A DNA stretch of 26,574 bases. Origin: an uncultured Christensenella sp. (GTDB lineage Bacteria > Bacillota > Clostridia > Christensenellales > Borkfalkiaceae). How positions within the stretch are numbered: position 1 is the stretch's first letter; the number at the start of each line of letters is the position of its first letter. Below the pieces are notes generated by a model. That model did not search any database and was not told where the DNA came from. It was given only the letters and a program-made list of their open reading frames with translations. Of the stretch, positions 15,528 through 24,633 are shown piece by piece. The DNA lies in assembly GCA_910578145.1 (NCBI GenBank), contig CAJTPJ010000017.1, positions 1-26,574 on the forward strand, read 5' to 3'. The position numbers were made by a program, and so were the translations under genes.

Positions 15528-17471
15528 ATGGACAGAATGAGGGAACTTATAAAACAACTTAACAAATGGGCGTACGAGTATTACGTTTTGGATAATCCGT
15601 CCGTCAGCGACCGTGAGTATGACAAGCTGTACGACGAGCTTACCGAGCTGGAAAAAAGCACGGGCAGGCGTGATTTTGACAGCCCCACCCGCAGGGTGGG
15701 CGGCGAGCCCGTAAAAGGGTTTGAGCGGCACGCGCATATTTCCAGACTGTACAGCCTTGATAAATCGGTTAATTCCGAACAGCTTGACGCGTTTTTTACG
15801 CGCGTTGGTAAAGTTGTTGAAAAGCCCGAGTATACCGTTGAATACAAATTCGACGGGTTGACGATGTGTTTGACTTACGAGGGCGGAAAATTTGTGCGGG
15901 CAACTACGCGCGGAAACGGCGTTGAGGGCGAGGACGTCACGGCGCAGTGCATTACTATCCGTTCGTTTCCGCTGGCTATACCGTACTTGGGTACGCTTGA
16001 AGTGCAGGGCGAGGCTGTTATCCGTTTAAGCGTGCTTGAAGAGTACAATAAAACTGCCAAAGAACAGCTAAAAAACGCGCGCAATGCGGTTGCCGGCGCT
16101 ATACGCAACTTAGACCCCGCCGTCACTGCCGAAAGAAAGCCTGAAATTTTGTTTTACAATATAAATTATATGAGCGACGGCGAATTGTCCTCGCAAGAGG
16201 CGCACTTTGAGTTTTTACGGGAGCAGGGCTTTAAAGTGTTTGATTTTTTGCGCGTTTGCAAGTCCGCCCAAGAGGTTAAAGCCGCTATTGAAGAGATAGA
16301 AGCGGGCAGAAAGAGTTTGGACGTGCTTACCGACGGCGCGGTAATTAAACTTAATTCCACTCTTGCGCGGGACGGGTTGGGTTATACCGATAAATTTCCG
16401 CGCTGGGCTATGGCGTACAAGTTTGAAGCCGAAGAAAGCGAAACGGTGGTAAAGCAAATAAAGTGGCAAGTGGGCAGGACGGGTAAACTTACACCGCTTG
16501 CTTTGGTTGAGCCCGTAGAGCTCGCGGGCGCGACGGTAAGAAAGGCTACTTTAAACAACTTCGGCGATTTAACGCGCAAGCAGGTTAAGGTGGGCAGCCG
16601 CGTGCTAATCCGCCGTTCAAACGAAGTCATTCCCGAAATTCTTCGCGCCGTAGAGCATAGCGAGGGCAGTTCTGATATCCAAAAACCCTCGGTTTGCCCG
16701 TTTTGCGGAAGCGGTATAGAGGAAGTGGGCGCAAATTTATTTTGCCCCAACAAATACTGCCCGCCGCGCGTGGTTGCCAAGGTTGAGCATTTTGCCGCCA
16801 AAGACGCAATGGATATAGAAGGCTTGTCCGAAAAAACGGCGGAGCTTATGTATAACAAACTCGGCTTGCGCGAATGCTCGCAACTATATTCGTTTACGGC
16901 GGAAGATTTGGGCAGGCTTGAAGGGTTTAAAACCAAGAAAATAAACAATATATTGGGGGCAATTAAAAAAAGTAAGGTAATTCCGCTTGAAAGGTTTTTG
17001 TTTGCGTTAGGTATAGACGGCGTTGGCAAAGTTGCCGCAAAGGATTTGGCTAAGGCGTTTAAAAGCGTGGAAAATTTAAGTTCCGCTTCTGCGGAAGAGT
17101 TGCTGGCGCTTGAAGATATAGGCGAAATTACTGCCGAAGCAATAGTTAATTGGTTTAAAGACGAAAAAAACGTAAAAGAGATAGACGCGCTGTTTGCCGT
17201 AGGCGTTAAACCTACAACGGTTGAAAAACCCGTTATTTCAAGCATATTTGCGGGGCAATTAGTGGTACTTACGGGTACGTTGCAAAATTTTAAGCGCAGT
17301 CAGGCGCAGAAGATAATAGAAGAGAACGGCGGCGAGTGTCAAAGTTCGGTAACGGCTAAAACTACTTTGGTAATTGCCGGCGAGGCGGCGGGCAGTAAGC
17401 TGGATAAGGCGCAAAAGCTGGGTATAAAGATAATTGACGAAGCCGAGTTTGAAAATTTGATAAACGGATAA
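15528..17471 (+). CDS. ligA: NAD-dependent DNA ligase LigA
   Basis: The 647-residue enzyme seals nicks with NAD+. An N-terminal Ia domain (YYVLDNPSVSDREYDKLYDEL) precedes the adenylation domain, with Lys107 in EYKFDG as the AMP-accepting residue. An OB fold follows, then a zinc finger with CPFC and CPNKYC, helix-hairpin-helix repeats, and a C-terminal BRCT domain (about 570-647) containing LVVLTGTL. The length is normal (about 650-680). It lies 18 nt downstream of pcrA, a common pairing in Firmicutes, and is closed by a strong terminator. The ribosome site is weak, so translation may depend on pcrA. Confidence 0.97.
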   Translation: MDRMRELIKQLNKWAYEYYVLDNPSVSDREYDKLYDELTELEKSTGRRDFDSPTRRVGGEPVKGFERHAHISRLYSLDKSVNSEQLDAFFTRVGKVVEKPEYTVEYKFDGLTMCLTYEGGKFVRATTRGNGVEGEDVTAQCITIRSFPLAIPYLGTLEVQGEAVIRLSVLEEYNKTAKEQLKNARNAVAGAIRNLDPAVTAERKPEILFYNINYMSDGELSSQEAHFEFLREQGFKVFDFLRVCKSAQEVKAAIEEIEAGRKSLDVLTDGAVIKLNSTLARDGLGYTDKFPRWAMAYKFEAEESETVVKQIKWQVGRTGKLTPLALVEPVELAGATVRKATLNNFGDLTRKQVKVGSRVLIRRSNEVIPEILRAVEHSEGSSDIQKPSVCPFCGSGIEEVGANLFCPNKYCPPRVVAKVEHFAAKDAMDIEGLSEKTAELMYNKLGLRECSQLYSFTAEDLGRLEGFKTKKINNILGAIKKSKVIPLERFLFALGIDGVGKVAAKDLAKAFKSVENLSSASAEELLALEDIGEITAEAIVNWFKDEKNVKEIDALFAVGVKPTTVEKPVISSIFAGQLVVLTGTLQNFKRSQAQKIIEENGGECQSSVTAKTTLVIAGEAAGSKLDKAQKLGIKIIDEAEFENLING

Positions 17472-17482
17472 ATTTTTACCGC

Positions 17483-17510
17483 AAAGGGGGCTAACTCAGC
17501 CCCCTTTTTT
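17483..17510 (+). terminator. Intrinsic terminator after ligA
   Basis: AAAGGGGGCT and AGCCCCCTTT form a GC-rich stem around the loop AACTC, followed by a T run. It starts 12 nt after the ligA stop and separates pcrA-ligA from the topoisomerase operon. Confidence 0.95.
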
Positions 17511-17531
17511 GTCGTAATTATATTTCAACAC

Positions 17532-17560
17532 TTTACAAGTTTTACAATATATGGTATAAT
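17532..17560 (+). promoter_or_regulatory. Sigma-A promoter for the topoisomerase pair
   Basis: TTTACA (17532-17537), a 17-nt spacer and TATAAT (17555-17560) give a predicted start near 17567, about 26 nt before the ATG, with AAAGGG as ribosome site. Confidence 0.8.
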
Positions 17561-17592
17561 TATAAAGTTAATTAACACTATAAAGGGTATAT

Positions 17593-19668
17593 ATGGCAGA
17601 AAAAAGCTACAATGCGGACGATTTAAAAATTTTAGAGGGGCTTGAAGCGGTGCGCGTGCGCCCCGGTATGTATATCGGTAGCACGGGCGTAAAGGGGCTT
17701 CACCATATTTTGTGGGAGATAGTGGACAACTCTATCGACGAGGCCGCAAACGGATACGCCGACGAAATTACCGTAAAACTCTGGAAAGACGGTTCGGCTT
17801 CAGTGCAGGATAACGGGCGCGGTATGCCCACAGACGTCAACTCTAAAGTTAAAATGAGCGGAGTGGAAATTATATTTACCAAACTTCACGCAGGCGGCAA
17901 GTTCGATAGCAACAACTACGCGTTTTCGGGCGGGTTGCACGGCGTGGGCGCTTCGGTTACCAACGCTCTTTCCGAGTGGCTTACCGTAGAAGTTTACCGC
18001 GGCACGGTGTTTAAAATGGGCTTTAAAAGCACTTACGATAAGCAGAACAAAAAATGGCACTGCGGCGTACCCGATTCGCCCCTAATAAACACCAAACAAA
18101 AAACGAATTTAAAGGGCACTTTGGTAAGATTTTTGCCCGATAAAGAAGTGTTTGAAACGGTAGAATGGAATTATGAAACCGTTTCAAAACGCCTTAAAGA
18201 ACTCGCGTTTTTAAACAAAGGCGTAAAAATAAACTTTATAGACGAGCGCGATTTATATTCTTACGAAGAGGAAGAAGACGAAGAGGGAAACGTTAAACAA
18301 GTTAAACGCAAACTTCCCGAGCGCGAGCCCGTAAGTTACAAATTCGACGGCGGGCTTATCGATTTCGTAAAATATATGAGCGAGGACAAAACGTCAATTT
18401 ACACCCAGCCGCTGTACTATTCTGCGATAAAGGATATACAGATAAAGGGCGCGCCGTCCGGCAAAATAAAGGTTGAGTTTGCGCTTTTGCACACCAAGGA
18501 CGACAACGAAAGTTTATTTTCTTTTGTAAACAACATATCCACCGTAGAGGGCGGCTATCACGAAACGGGTTTTCACAACGGGCTTTTAAAAGCCGTTAAC
18601 GACTACGCCCGTTCAAACGGATTTTTAAAGGCTAAGGACGCGCCGTTTATTGCGGACGACGTTAAAGAAGGGTTGACAGCGGTACTAACCGTAAAGATGA
18701 ACAACGTGCAGTTTGAGGGGCAAACTAAAACCAAATTAGGCAACCCCGAAGTTAAATTACCCGTTGAGCAAACCGTGCTTGAAGGTTTGCAAAAGTTAAT
18801 GGCGGAGCGCGGAAGCAAAGCCACTTTTGACAAAATAGCGCAAAAAGCCAAATTTGCCGCCGACGACAGAATTAAACACCGCGCCGAACGCGACGTTGCA
18901 AAAGCCGCTTCCGAAAACGACGGGCTTAACCTCGTGGGTAAACTTGCCTCGTGTTCGGGCAGAAATCCGGAATTGAACGAACTTTTTATAGTTGAGGGAG
19001 ATTCGGCGGGCGGCACGGCAAAACAGGCGCGCGTAAGGCAATACCAATCCATTTTGCCGCTTCGCGGAAAGCCGTTGAACGTGCAGAAAAAAACGGCTTT
19101 GCAGGCGCTTCAAAACGAAGAGATAAAAACGCTTATTTCTGCAATAGGCGCGGGCTTCAACCGCGCGTTCGACTTGGAAAAAACTAAATATAAAAAGGTT
19201 ATAATTTTGTCGGACGCCGACCAAGACGGTATGCATATCCGTTGCATATTGCTTACGTTTTTCTTTAAATATATGCGCGAATTGGTAAACGCAGGCTACG
19301 TTTATATAGGTATGCCGCCCCTTTACAAGGTGTACAAAAACGATACGGTTGAGTACGCTTACGACGACAAGGAGCTTGACGAAAAAATTAAAAAAGTGGG
19401 CAAGGGCTATAAAATCCAGCGTTATAAAGGGCTTGGCGAAATGTCCGCAGACCAGCTTTGGGAAACCACTATGGACCCCAAAACGCGCAACTTAATTCAG
19501 GTTACTATAGAAAACGCGGCGGAAGCGGCGGACGTTATAGATATGTTAATGGGCGACAAAGTGGACGGCAGAAAGGAGTTTCTTGCCAAAAACGCAAACT
19601 TTAACAAGGTTGACGGATTTATAGAAAAAGTCCACTTCAAGCAGGAAAACGCGGGGGAGGTTGACTGA
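17593..19668 (+). CDS. parE: Type IIA DNA topoisomerase B subunit (topoisomerase IV ParE; GyrB possible)
   Basis: The 691-residue ATPase subunit works with the A subunit that follows. The GHKL ATPase domain opens with LEGLEAVRVRPGMYIGST and EIVDNSIDEA and includes GGLHGVGASVTNALS. The transducer domain ends near 430. The TOPRIM domain has VEGDSAGG with catalytic Glu468 and LSDADQDG with Asp541, 543 and 545. The C-terminus has QRYKGLGEMSADQLWETTMDP. GKPLNVQKK and ALSEWLTVEV resemble Clostridial ParE more than GyrB, but the two are close and no second pair is in the window to compare. The stop overlaps the next start as TGATG. Confidence 0.88.
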   Translation: MAEKSYNADDLKILEGLEAVRVRPGMYIGSTGVKGLHHILWEIVDNSIDEAANGYADEITVKLWKDGSASVQDNGRGMPTDVNSKVKMSGVEIIFTKLHAGGKFDSNNYAFSGGLHGVGASVTNALSEWLTVEVYRGTVFKMGFKSTYDKQNKKWHCGVPDSPLINTKQKTNLKGTLVRFLPDKEVFETVEWNYETVSKRLKELAFLNKGVKINFIDERDLYSYEEEEDEEGNVKQVKRKLPEREPVSYKFDGGLIDFVKYMSEDKTSIYTQPLYYSAIKDIQIKGAPSGKIKVEFALLHTKDDNESLFSFVNNISTVEGGYHETGFHNGLLKAVNDYARSNGFLKAKDAPFIADDVKEGLTAVLTVKMNNVQFEGQTKTKLGNPEVKLPVEQTVLEGLQKLMAERGSKATFDKIAQKAKFAADDRIKHRAERDVAKAASENDGLNLVGKLASCSGRNPELNELFIVEGDSAGGTAKQARVRQYQSILPLRGKPLNVQKKTALQALQNEEIKTLISAIGAGFNRAFDLEKTKYKKVIILSDADQDGMHIRCILLTFFFKYMRELVNAGYVYIGMPPLYKVYKNDTVEYAYDDKELDEKIKKVGKGYKIQRYKGLGEMSADQLWETTMDPKTRNLIQVTIENAAEAADVIDMLMGDKVDGRKEFLAKNANFNKVDGFIEKVHFKQENAGEVD

Positions 19669-22151
19669 TGGCTAAAAAGAACAGCGGCGTACAGACGGAA
19701 ATCCCGCAGGGCAACGTTTTCGTGCAACCTATCGAGGAGGTAATGCCCGGTTCAATGCTCCCGTATGCGGAGTTCGTTATTTTGGACCGTGCTTTGCCCC
19801 GCGTAGAGGACGGACTTAAACCCGTTCAGCGCAGAATTTTGTATACTATGTACGAAATGGGGCTTACCCCAGATAAACCGCATAAGAAGTCTGCGCGCAT
19901 CGTCGGCGACTGTATGGGTAAATATCACCCGCACGGCGACAGCTCGGTTTACGATGCAATGGTGCGTATGGCGCAGCCTTTTAATATGCGCCTTACGCTC
20001 GTAAACGGGCACGGCAACTTCGGCTCGGTAGACGGCGACCCCGCCGCGGCTATGAGGTATACCGAAGCGCGGTTAGAGCCGCTTGCTTTAGAACTTTTAA
20101 AGGACCTTGAAAAGGAAACCGTACCGTTTTCGTTTAACTTTGACGACAGTTTGTTAGAACCGGATATTCTGCCCGGCAAATTTCCAAACCTTTTAGTCAA
20201 CGGCGCAACGGGCATTGCGGTGGGGCTTGCAACCAACATTCCCACCCACAATTTAGGCGAGGTTATAGACGGTTGTTGTGCGTATATCGACGACAACAAA
20301 ATAACCTTAAACGAAATGATGAAGATAATTCCCGGTCCCGATTTTTCCACGGGCGGTTACATCATTGCAAACGAACTTAAACAGGCTTACGAAACGGGCA
20401 AGGGCAAAATTACGTTGCGCGCAAAGTATGCGGTTGAACAGGGCGATTACGGCAAAAAACTTATAGTAATAAGCGAACTTCCCTATCAAACCAACAAAGC
20501 CGACCTTCTGCGCAAAATTATGTTGCTGCGCGAGGATAAAAAAGAGCTGTTGTCCGGCATTTCAGAAATAGTGGACGAATCCGACCGTACGGGTATGCGC
20601 GCGGTTATCGCCGTAAAAAAGGAAGCCGACGTAGACGCGATATTAAAAGTGCTGTTCAAGTATACCGATTTAGAGTGTACTTTCGGCATAAATATGGTGG
20701 CAATCGCGGGCGGGAAACCCAAACAGCTTGGGCTTTTGGAAATAATCAAAAATTACACCGCGTACCAGCAAAAAGTCGTTGTTCGCCGCTGTCGGTTCGA
20801 GCTGAAAGAAGCGCAGGCACGCTGTCATATCTTAGAAGGGCTTATAATCGGCGTGCACAACGTGGACGAGGTGGTTAAAATAATAAAAACCGCCGATAAC
20901 ACGGGTGACGCGCGCCGCAAGTTAATGGAGCGGTTTGAGCTTTCGGAAAGGCAGGCGCAAGCCATTCTCGATTTAAGGCTGGCGCGACTTGCCAAATTGG
21001 AAGTGCAAAAGCTGGAGGCGGAGCTTGCCGAGCTTAAAAGGCGTATTGCCTGGCTAGAAAAAGTGCTTGCAGATAAATCCTTGCAGTGGAAAATCGTAAA
21101 AGACGAAATGCAGGAGATTAAGCGTAAATATAAAAGCGACCGCCGTAGCAACATCGTCGAGTCGGCTGAAAAAATAGTAGTAAGGCGCTCGGATATAAAG
21201 GTTGTCGTAAACAAGTGGACGGTTGGCATTACTTCGTCAAACAATCTTAAATTTATGGTTCAGGAGGAGTTTGACGGGCATTATAAAAAGAAACTTGCGC
21301 CCAACTCCACAACCGCAATAATTTACAAGCAAATTTTAAACTGTGCCAACGAAGCCGCCGTTTATTGTTTTACCAACCTCGGCAACGTGTGTAAAATAGA
21401 TTTGGGCGAGTGCGAGCCCGTAGATTGGCGCGCCGCAGGCGTTAGAGTGGAAAATATCTGCGACGGCGCGGCTAAGGGCGAATACGCCGTTAAACTTTTC
21501 GCGTTCGACGGCAAACCGCAGGGCGAACTTATTTTCTTTACCAAGCTCGGCGCGGTAAAACGCACGCAGTGGAGCGAGTTTGAAACGGTTAAAAAACTTT
21601 CCGCGGCAATAAAATTAAAGCCTGAGGACGAGCTTTTAAACGTTGAAAACTTTGACGACGACGAGTTTTCCACGATGCTTTTCGTCACTAAAAAAGCGAT
21701 GTGCCTTTCCGCGGCGAAAGAGGACGTTCCCGTTCAGGGCAGGGCGGCAGGCGGCGTAAAGGGCGTGGGACTTAACTCGGGCGATGAGGTAGTGTTTGCC
21801 ACGCAGCAAAACGGCGAGGGCGAAATTATTATAGCAACTACCTTAGGCGGTTTCAAACGGGTTATTTCTTCGCTTTTTGAAACTTACAACCGCGGCGCGA
21901 AGGGCGTTATGATAGCGGATATTAAGGGTAAGGGCGAAATTCTGTTTTCCGACTACGTAACTATCCCTTACAACCTTGCAATAATCAGCGCCGACAAAAC
22001 GGTTACCGAAATAGACACCGAAAGTATTTCAATAGAAAGCAGGGTATTTAAAGGTAAACCTATAAAAGGGCTTGGCGAAGTGCAAAAAGTAGTTGCACTG
22101 AAATACAAATCCGATTACGCCGAAAGCGGTGGCGTGCAAATTAAATTTTAA
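19668..22151 (+). CDS. parC: Type IIA DNA topoisomerase A subunit (topoisomerase IV ParC; GyrA possible)
   Basis: The 827-residue cleavage-reunion subunit has the winged-helix region ALPRVEDGLKPVQRRILYTMYEMG, catalytic Tyr131 in AMRYTEARL, and a coiled-coil gate (about 430-490). A C-terminal DNA-wrapping region of roughly 300 residues is built from beta-pinwheel blades. The canonical GyrA box (QRRGGKG) is not found; the nearest equivalent is YNRGAKGV, so relaxation/decatenation (ParC-like) is more likely than supercoiling. The quinolone-determining region reads HPHGDSSVYD: Ser92 and Asp96 match Ser83 and Asp87 of E. coli GyrA, so no classical resistance change is present. The start is fixed by the TGATG overlap and a GGGGGAGG ribosome site. 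No terminator follows. Confidence 0.88.
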   Translation: MAKKNSGVQTEIPQGNVFVQPIEEVMPGSMLPYAEFVILDRALPRVEDGLKPVQRRILYTMYEMGLTPDKPHKKSARIVGDCMGKYHPHGDSSVYDAMVRMAQPFNMRLTLVNGHGNFGSVDGDPAAAMRYTEARLEPLALELLKDLEKETVPFSFNFDDSLLEPDILPGKFPNLLVNGATGIAVGLATNIPTHNLGEVIDGCCAYIDDNKITLNEMMKIIPGPDFSTGGYIIANELKQAYETGKGKITLRAKYAVEQGDYGKKLIVISELPYQTNKADLLRKIMLLREDKKELLSGISEIVDESDRTGMRAVIAVKKEADVDAILKVLFKYTDLECTFGINMVAIAGGKPKQLGLLEIIKNYTAYQQKVVVRRCRFELKEAQARCHILEGLIIGVHNVDEVVKIIKTADNTGDARRKLMERFELSERQAQAILDLRLARLAKLEVQKLEAELAELKRRIAWLEKVLADKSLQWKIVKDEMQEIKRKYKSDRRSNIVESAEKIVVRRSDIKVVVNKWTVGITSSNNLKFMVQEEFDGHYKKKLAPNSTTAIIYKQILNCANEAAVYCFTNLGNVCKIDLGECEPVDWRAAGVRVENICDGAAKGEYAVKLFAFDGKPQGELIFFTKLGAVKRTQWSEFETVKKLSAAIKLKPEDELLNVENFDDDEFSTMLFVTKKAMCLSAAKEDVPVQGRAAGGVKGVGLNSGDEVVFATQQNGEGEIIIATTLGGFKRVISSLFETYNRGAKGVMIADIKGKGEILFSDYVTIPYNLAIISADKTVTEIDTESISIESRVFKGKPIKGLGEVQKVVALKYKSDYAESGGVQIKF

Positions 22152-22196
22152 ATAAAAAATATAAAAATATTTATAATATTAACAAAGGATAAAATA

Positions 22197-24101
22197 GTGA
22201 AAATAAAGTTTACTTTATTGTTATTAACGTTACTGTGTGCATTAACTACGTTTTCAGCTGTCGTTTTACTCGGTTGCGGGAACAAAGAATTGACTGCGGA
22301 AATTGAAACGCAAATTCTTGAAGTAGGCGAAAGCGTTACCATAAGTCCCAAATATAACGAGCCCAAAAAGAGCGAGGGCAGTATGTGGAACTTTATGGCG
22401 GATAAAGAAGGAATAGTAGAGTTTGACGGACTGGTAATGACGGCTAAGTCGCTAGGAAGTACGCGCGTAGAGGGTAAAACCGATAGCGGTATAAAAACAG
22501 TTTTTGAAGTTTACGTTATTATACCGGCAGAAAATGTGGGTGGTGATATCTTAGCTGTAAACGAAACTACAACTTATAGCAACAATTATGCGATTTCTTC
22601 GCTTACCCCTGAAATATTGCAAGTTAACGGGCGCACTGTTAAAGCTCTTGCAACAGGTAAAGGGGTTTTGCAGGTTTACGACGTTAAAAATAATAGCCAA
22701 AATTTAATAGGTTTTACGGTTAACAACGAATATCCGTATTCTATGAAATTAAAGTCGTACAATGGTGAAGAGATAAAAAATTTCAACGACAATAAGTTTG
22801 CTTTTACGGTTTCCGTTGAAGATGACGCAACCGTAAAAATAGACGGTAAAGAAGTTGGTCAAGGTTACGGCGTACATCAATACGGCGCGCATAACGTAAC
22901 CGTAAGTAAAGACGGTAAGGACAGAAATTTTGAAGTTAATTTGCTTGAACCGGCTTCAGACGGCGAAACTTACGACGTTATAACAACGTATGCAACTTTG
23001 CCTACATTGTACGCAGGGCTTAACGCGGTTAGCAGCGATAATGAAAAATTTATTTGGTTCGGTCGTAGCGGAACGCTCAGCGAAGCAGTTTTACAAGCCG
23101 ACGAAAAAGTGACTCTTTCAAAATATATAGGCGATACTTCCAAACTTGCCGTAAACGTAGTAAGCGAGATAAAAGACTATTGTTACAAAAAATTAAACGA
23201 GTCGCCCGATGCTAAATTCCGCTTATACGTTGACGATTTCCGTCATTGGATAGAAATAACGGCGTTTGCCGAAATGGGTTTAAACGACGATAGGTACGAA
23301 GTTTATTACTGTTCCGACGGAACTAAAACTTATACCGAAAATTATTCTTTCCGCAACGGACCTATTGAAAAGTATAACGAAGTATGCGTTGAACGCGCTG
23401 CAATGGTTGCAAATGCGCGTTCCAATACGTATGCAAACGACGTTACGGATAATTATATGAACGAAGGGGATTCAAAGGCTATGGATTTCCACGACGATTT
23501 CATTATTGCAGGGGCTGCTCGCAACAATATATTTTATTGGGCGCAATATCCCGAATTTTGCAAGTCTGCCGACGCTTTGGTTCAGGATATTATGTTTAAC
23601 GCAATAGACAAAAAGTTACCCGAACTTATGTATAAAGCGTTAAGCGCTACTGAAAAACAGGCGTTTTTGTAATTAATCGCGTTGGATAAGGCTTCGTTTG
23701 ACGAAACTTATTTTAACGAGGGCAATGGGAAAGAATATTTGGTTATAACGGGCACAAATCCTTACGGTGCAGGAACTAAAGATTTAATCCAAAAAGTAGT
23801 GCAGAAGTATGGCGCAGAATATAATTTGTTGTTTAAACCGCACCCCAACGCAATTCCTCAAGGCGAGGACGCGCAGGAACTTGCAAATCTCGGCGTAAAA
23901 GTTTTACCCGGAAGGCTTCCTATGGAAGCGTTGCTTTGGGTTTATCCCGAATGTAAAACGGGTGGTTATAACAGTTCGCTTTATATGTCAGCGCCAAAAG
24001 GTAATACTTTGTTTTTCTTTGCAAACAGCGTTAACGACCTTATTTCGCCGATAAAAGAATTATACGACTCGTTATTTTACAATGCTGAATTTATCGTTTA
24101 A
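22197..24101 (+). pseudogene. Lipoprotein with Ig-like modules and a GT80-like sialyltransferase region, interrupted by one in-frame TAA
   Basis: The frame starts at GTG 22197 (AAAGGA upstream). A lipoprotein signal peptide ends at LLGC with Cys27. Two or three beta-rich Ig-like (Big-type) modules cover about residues 28-255. From about 258, sequence resembles GT80 bacterial sialyltransferases: ATLPTLYAGL, KFRLYVDDFR, then CSDGTKTY (Asp374) where GT80 has a (D/E)(D/E)G motif. Codon 492 is TAA (23670-23672). The same frame then continues without shift: LVITGTNPY, LLFKPHPN (His549), LPGRLPMEALLW and NSSLYMSAPK, the HP and Ser-Ser motifs. In GT80 enzymes such as PmST1 the catalytic His and this Ser pair are 44 residues apart; here they are too. 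The truncated product would lack the CMP-sugar half. It could be a nonsense pseudogene, a readthrough gene or a sequence error. No ribosome site precedes the TTG at 23682. The gene looks AT-richer than its neighbours. Confidence 0.6.
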
Positions 24102-24123
24102 TTTTTGAAATTTTAAGTAAAAC

Positions 24124-24161
24124 CCCCGACGAGCTGTTTAGCTCGTCGGGGTTTACTTTTT
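24124..24161. terminator. Bidirectional terminator between convergent genes
   Basis: CCCCGACGAGCT and AGCTCGTCGGGG form a perfect 12-bp stem with loop GTTT. T-rich sequence follows on the plus strand, and an A-rich stretch precedes it that reads as T-rich on the minus strand. It lies between the lipoprotein gene and the PPTase stop, so it can end both. Confidence 0.9.
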
Positions 24162-24633
24162 ATCTGGTGCAAACGGCAACTATAAAATTTGGCTGGTTTT
24201 CGAATTTAACCGTGCAATTTTGTAATTTGCCCCCCATATATATCTCACTTTCAAAAAATTCAAGGTGTTTTAAGCAGCTGGCAAGCGTTCCGTCAATCAT
24301 CTTTATAAACGCTTCCTTAGCCGTCCAATTATATAAAAAATTAAGCGTGTTTCCGCCAATTTCCGCCTGTTCCCGTTCGCTTAGCCGTTTTGAAATACCG
24401 CTTATTTTTCTTTCGCGTATTATCTCGCAGTCAACGCCTACGGGTTTATCGCAAATTGCAATAACCGCACGGTTATCGCTGTGCGAAACGGAAAAGTATA
24501 ACGGATTGCCAACTATAAAAGGCTTGCCGTTTTGCGTGCGTTCTATGCGGTAATCGCCGCATATATTGGGGGTAATCGCGTTTTTTAGCGTATTCACAAT
24601 ATCGTTTTTATCGCAGTAATAAAGTTTTAACAT
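24160..24633 (-). CDS. Sfp-type 4'-phosphopantetheinyl transferase
   Basis: The 157-residue enzyme would attach the phosphopantetheine arm of CoA to a carrier protein serine. It has the family set: NGKPF (35-39), LYFSVSHSDNRAVIAI, VGVDCE with metal ligands Asp68 and Glu70, and WTAKEAFIK (103-111) with Glu107. It is short compared with Sfp (about 224), missing much of the N-terminal half domain, but similar compact forms occur in Clostridia. The start ATG overlaps the stop of the sugar kinase as TAATG, so the two are translated together. No carrier protein or synthase is in the window, so the target is unknown. Confidence 0.9.
   Translation of the reverse strand: MLKLYYCDKNDIVNTLKNAITPNICGDYRIERTQNGKPFIVGNPLYFSVSHSDNRAVIAICDKPVGVDCEIIRERKISGISKRLSEREQAEIGGNTLNFLYNWTAKEAFIKMIDGTLASCLKHLEFFESEIYMGGKLQNCTVKFENQPNFIVAVCTR

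Noticed and set aside
16382..17245. Minus-strand open frame of 287 codons
   Set aside because: It lies wholly inside ligA, which has all its domains; the product is Ser/Thr-rich as expected for an antisense frame of GC-biased codons.
22141..22196. Promoter for the lipoprotein gene with TATAAT at 22172-22177
   Set aside because: No acceptable -35 at 16-18 nt, and the region is so AT-rich that a -10 match is expected by chance; read-through from parC is equally possible.
23682..24101. Independent second gene starting at TTG 23682
   Set aside because: No ribosome site, the same frame as the upstream gene, and the sequence begins in the middle of a glycosyltransferase fold; better explained as the rest of one interrupted gene.
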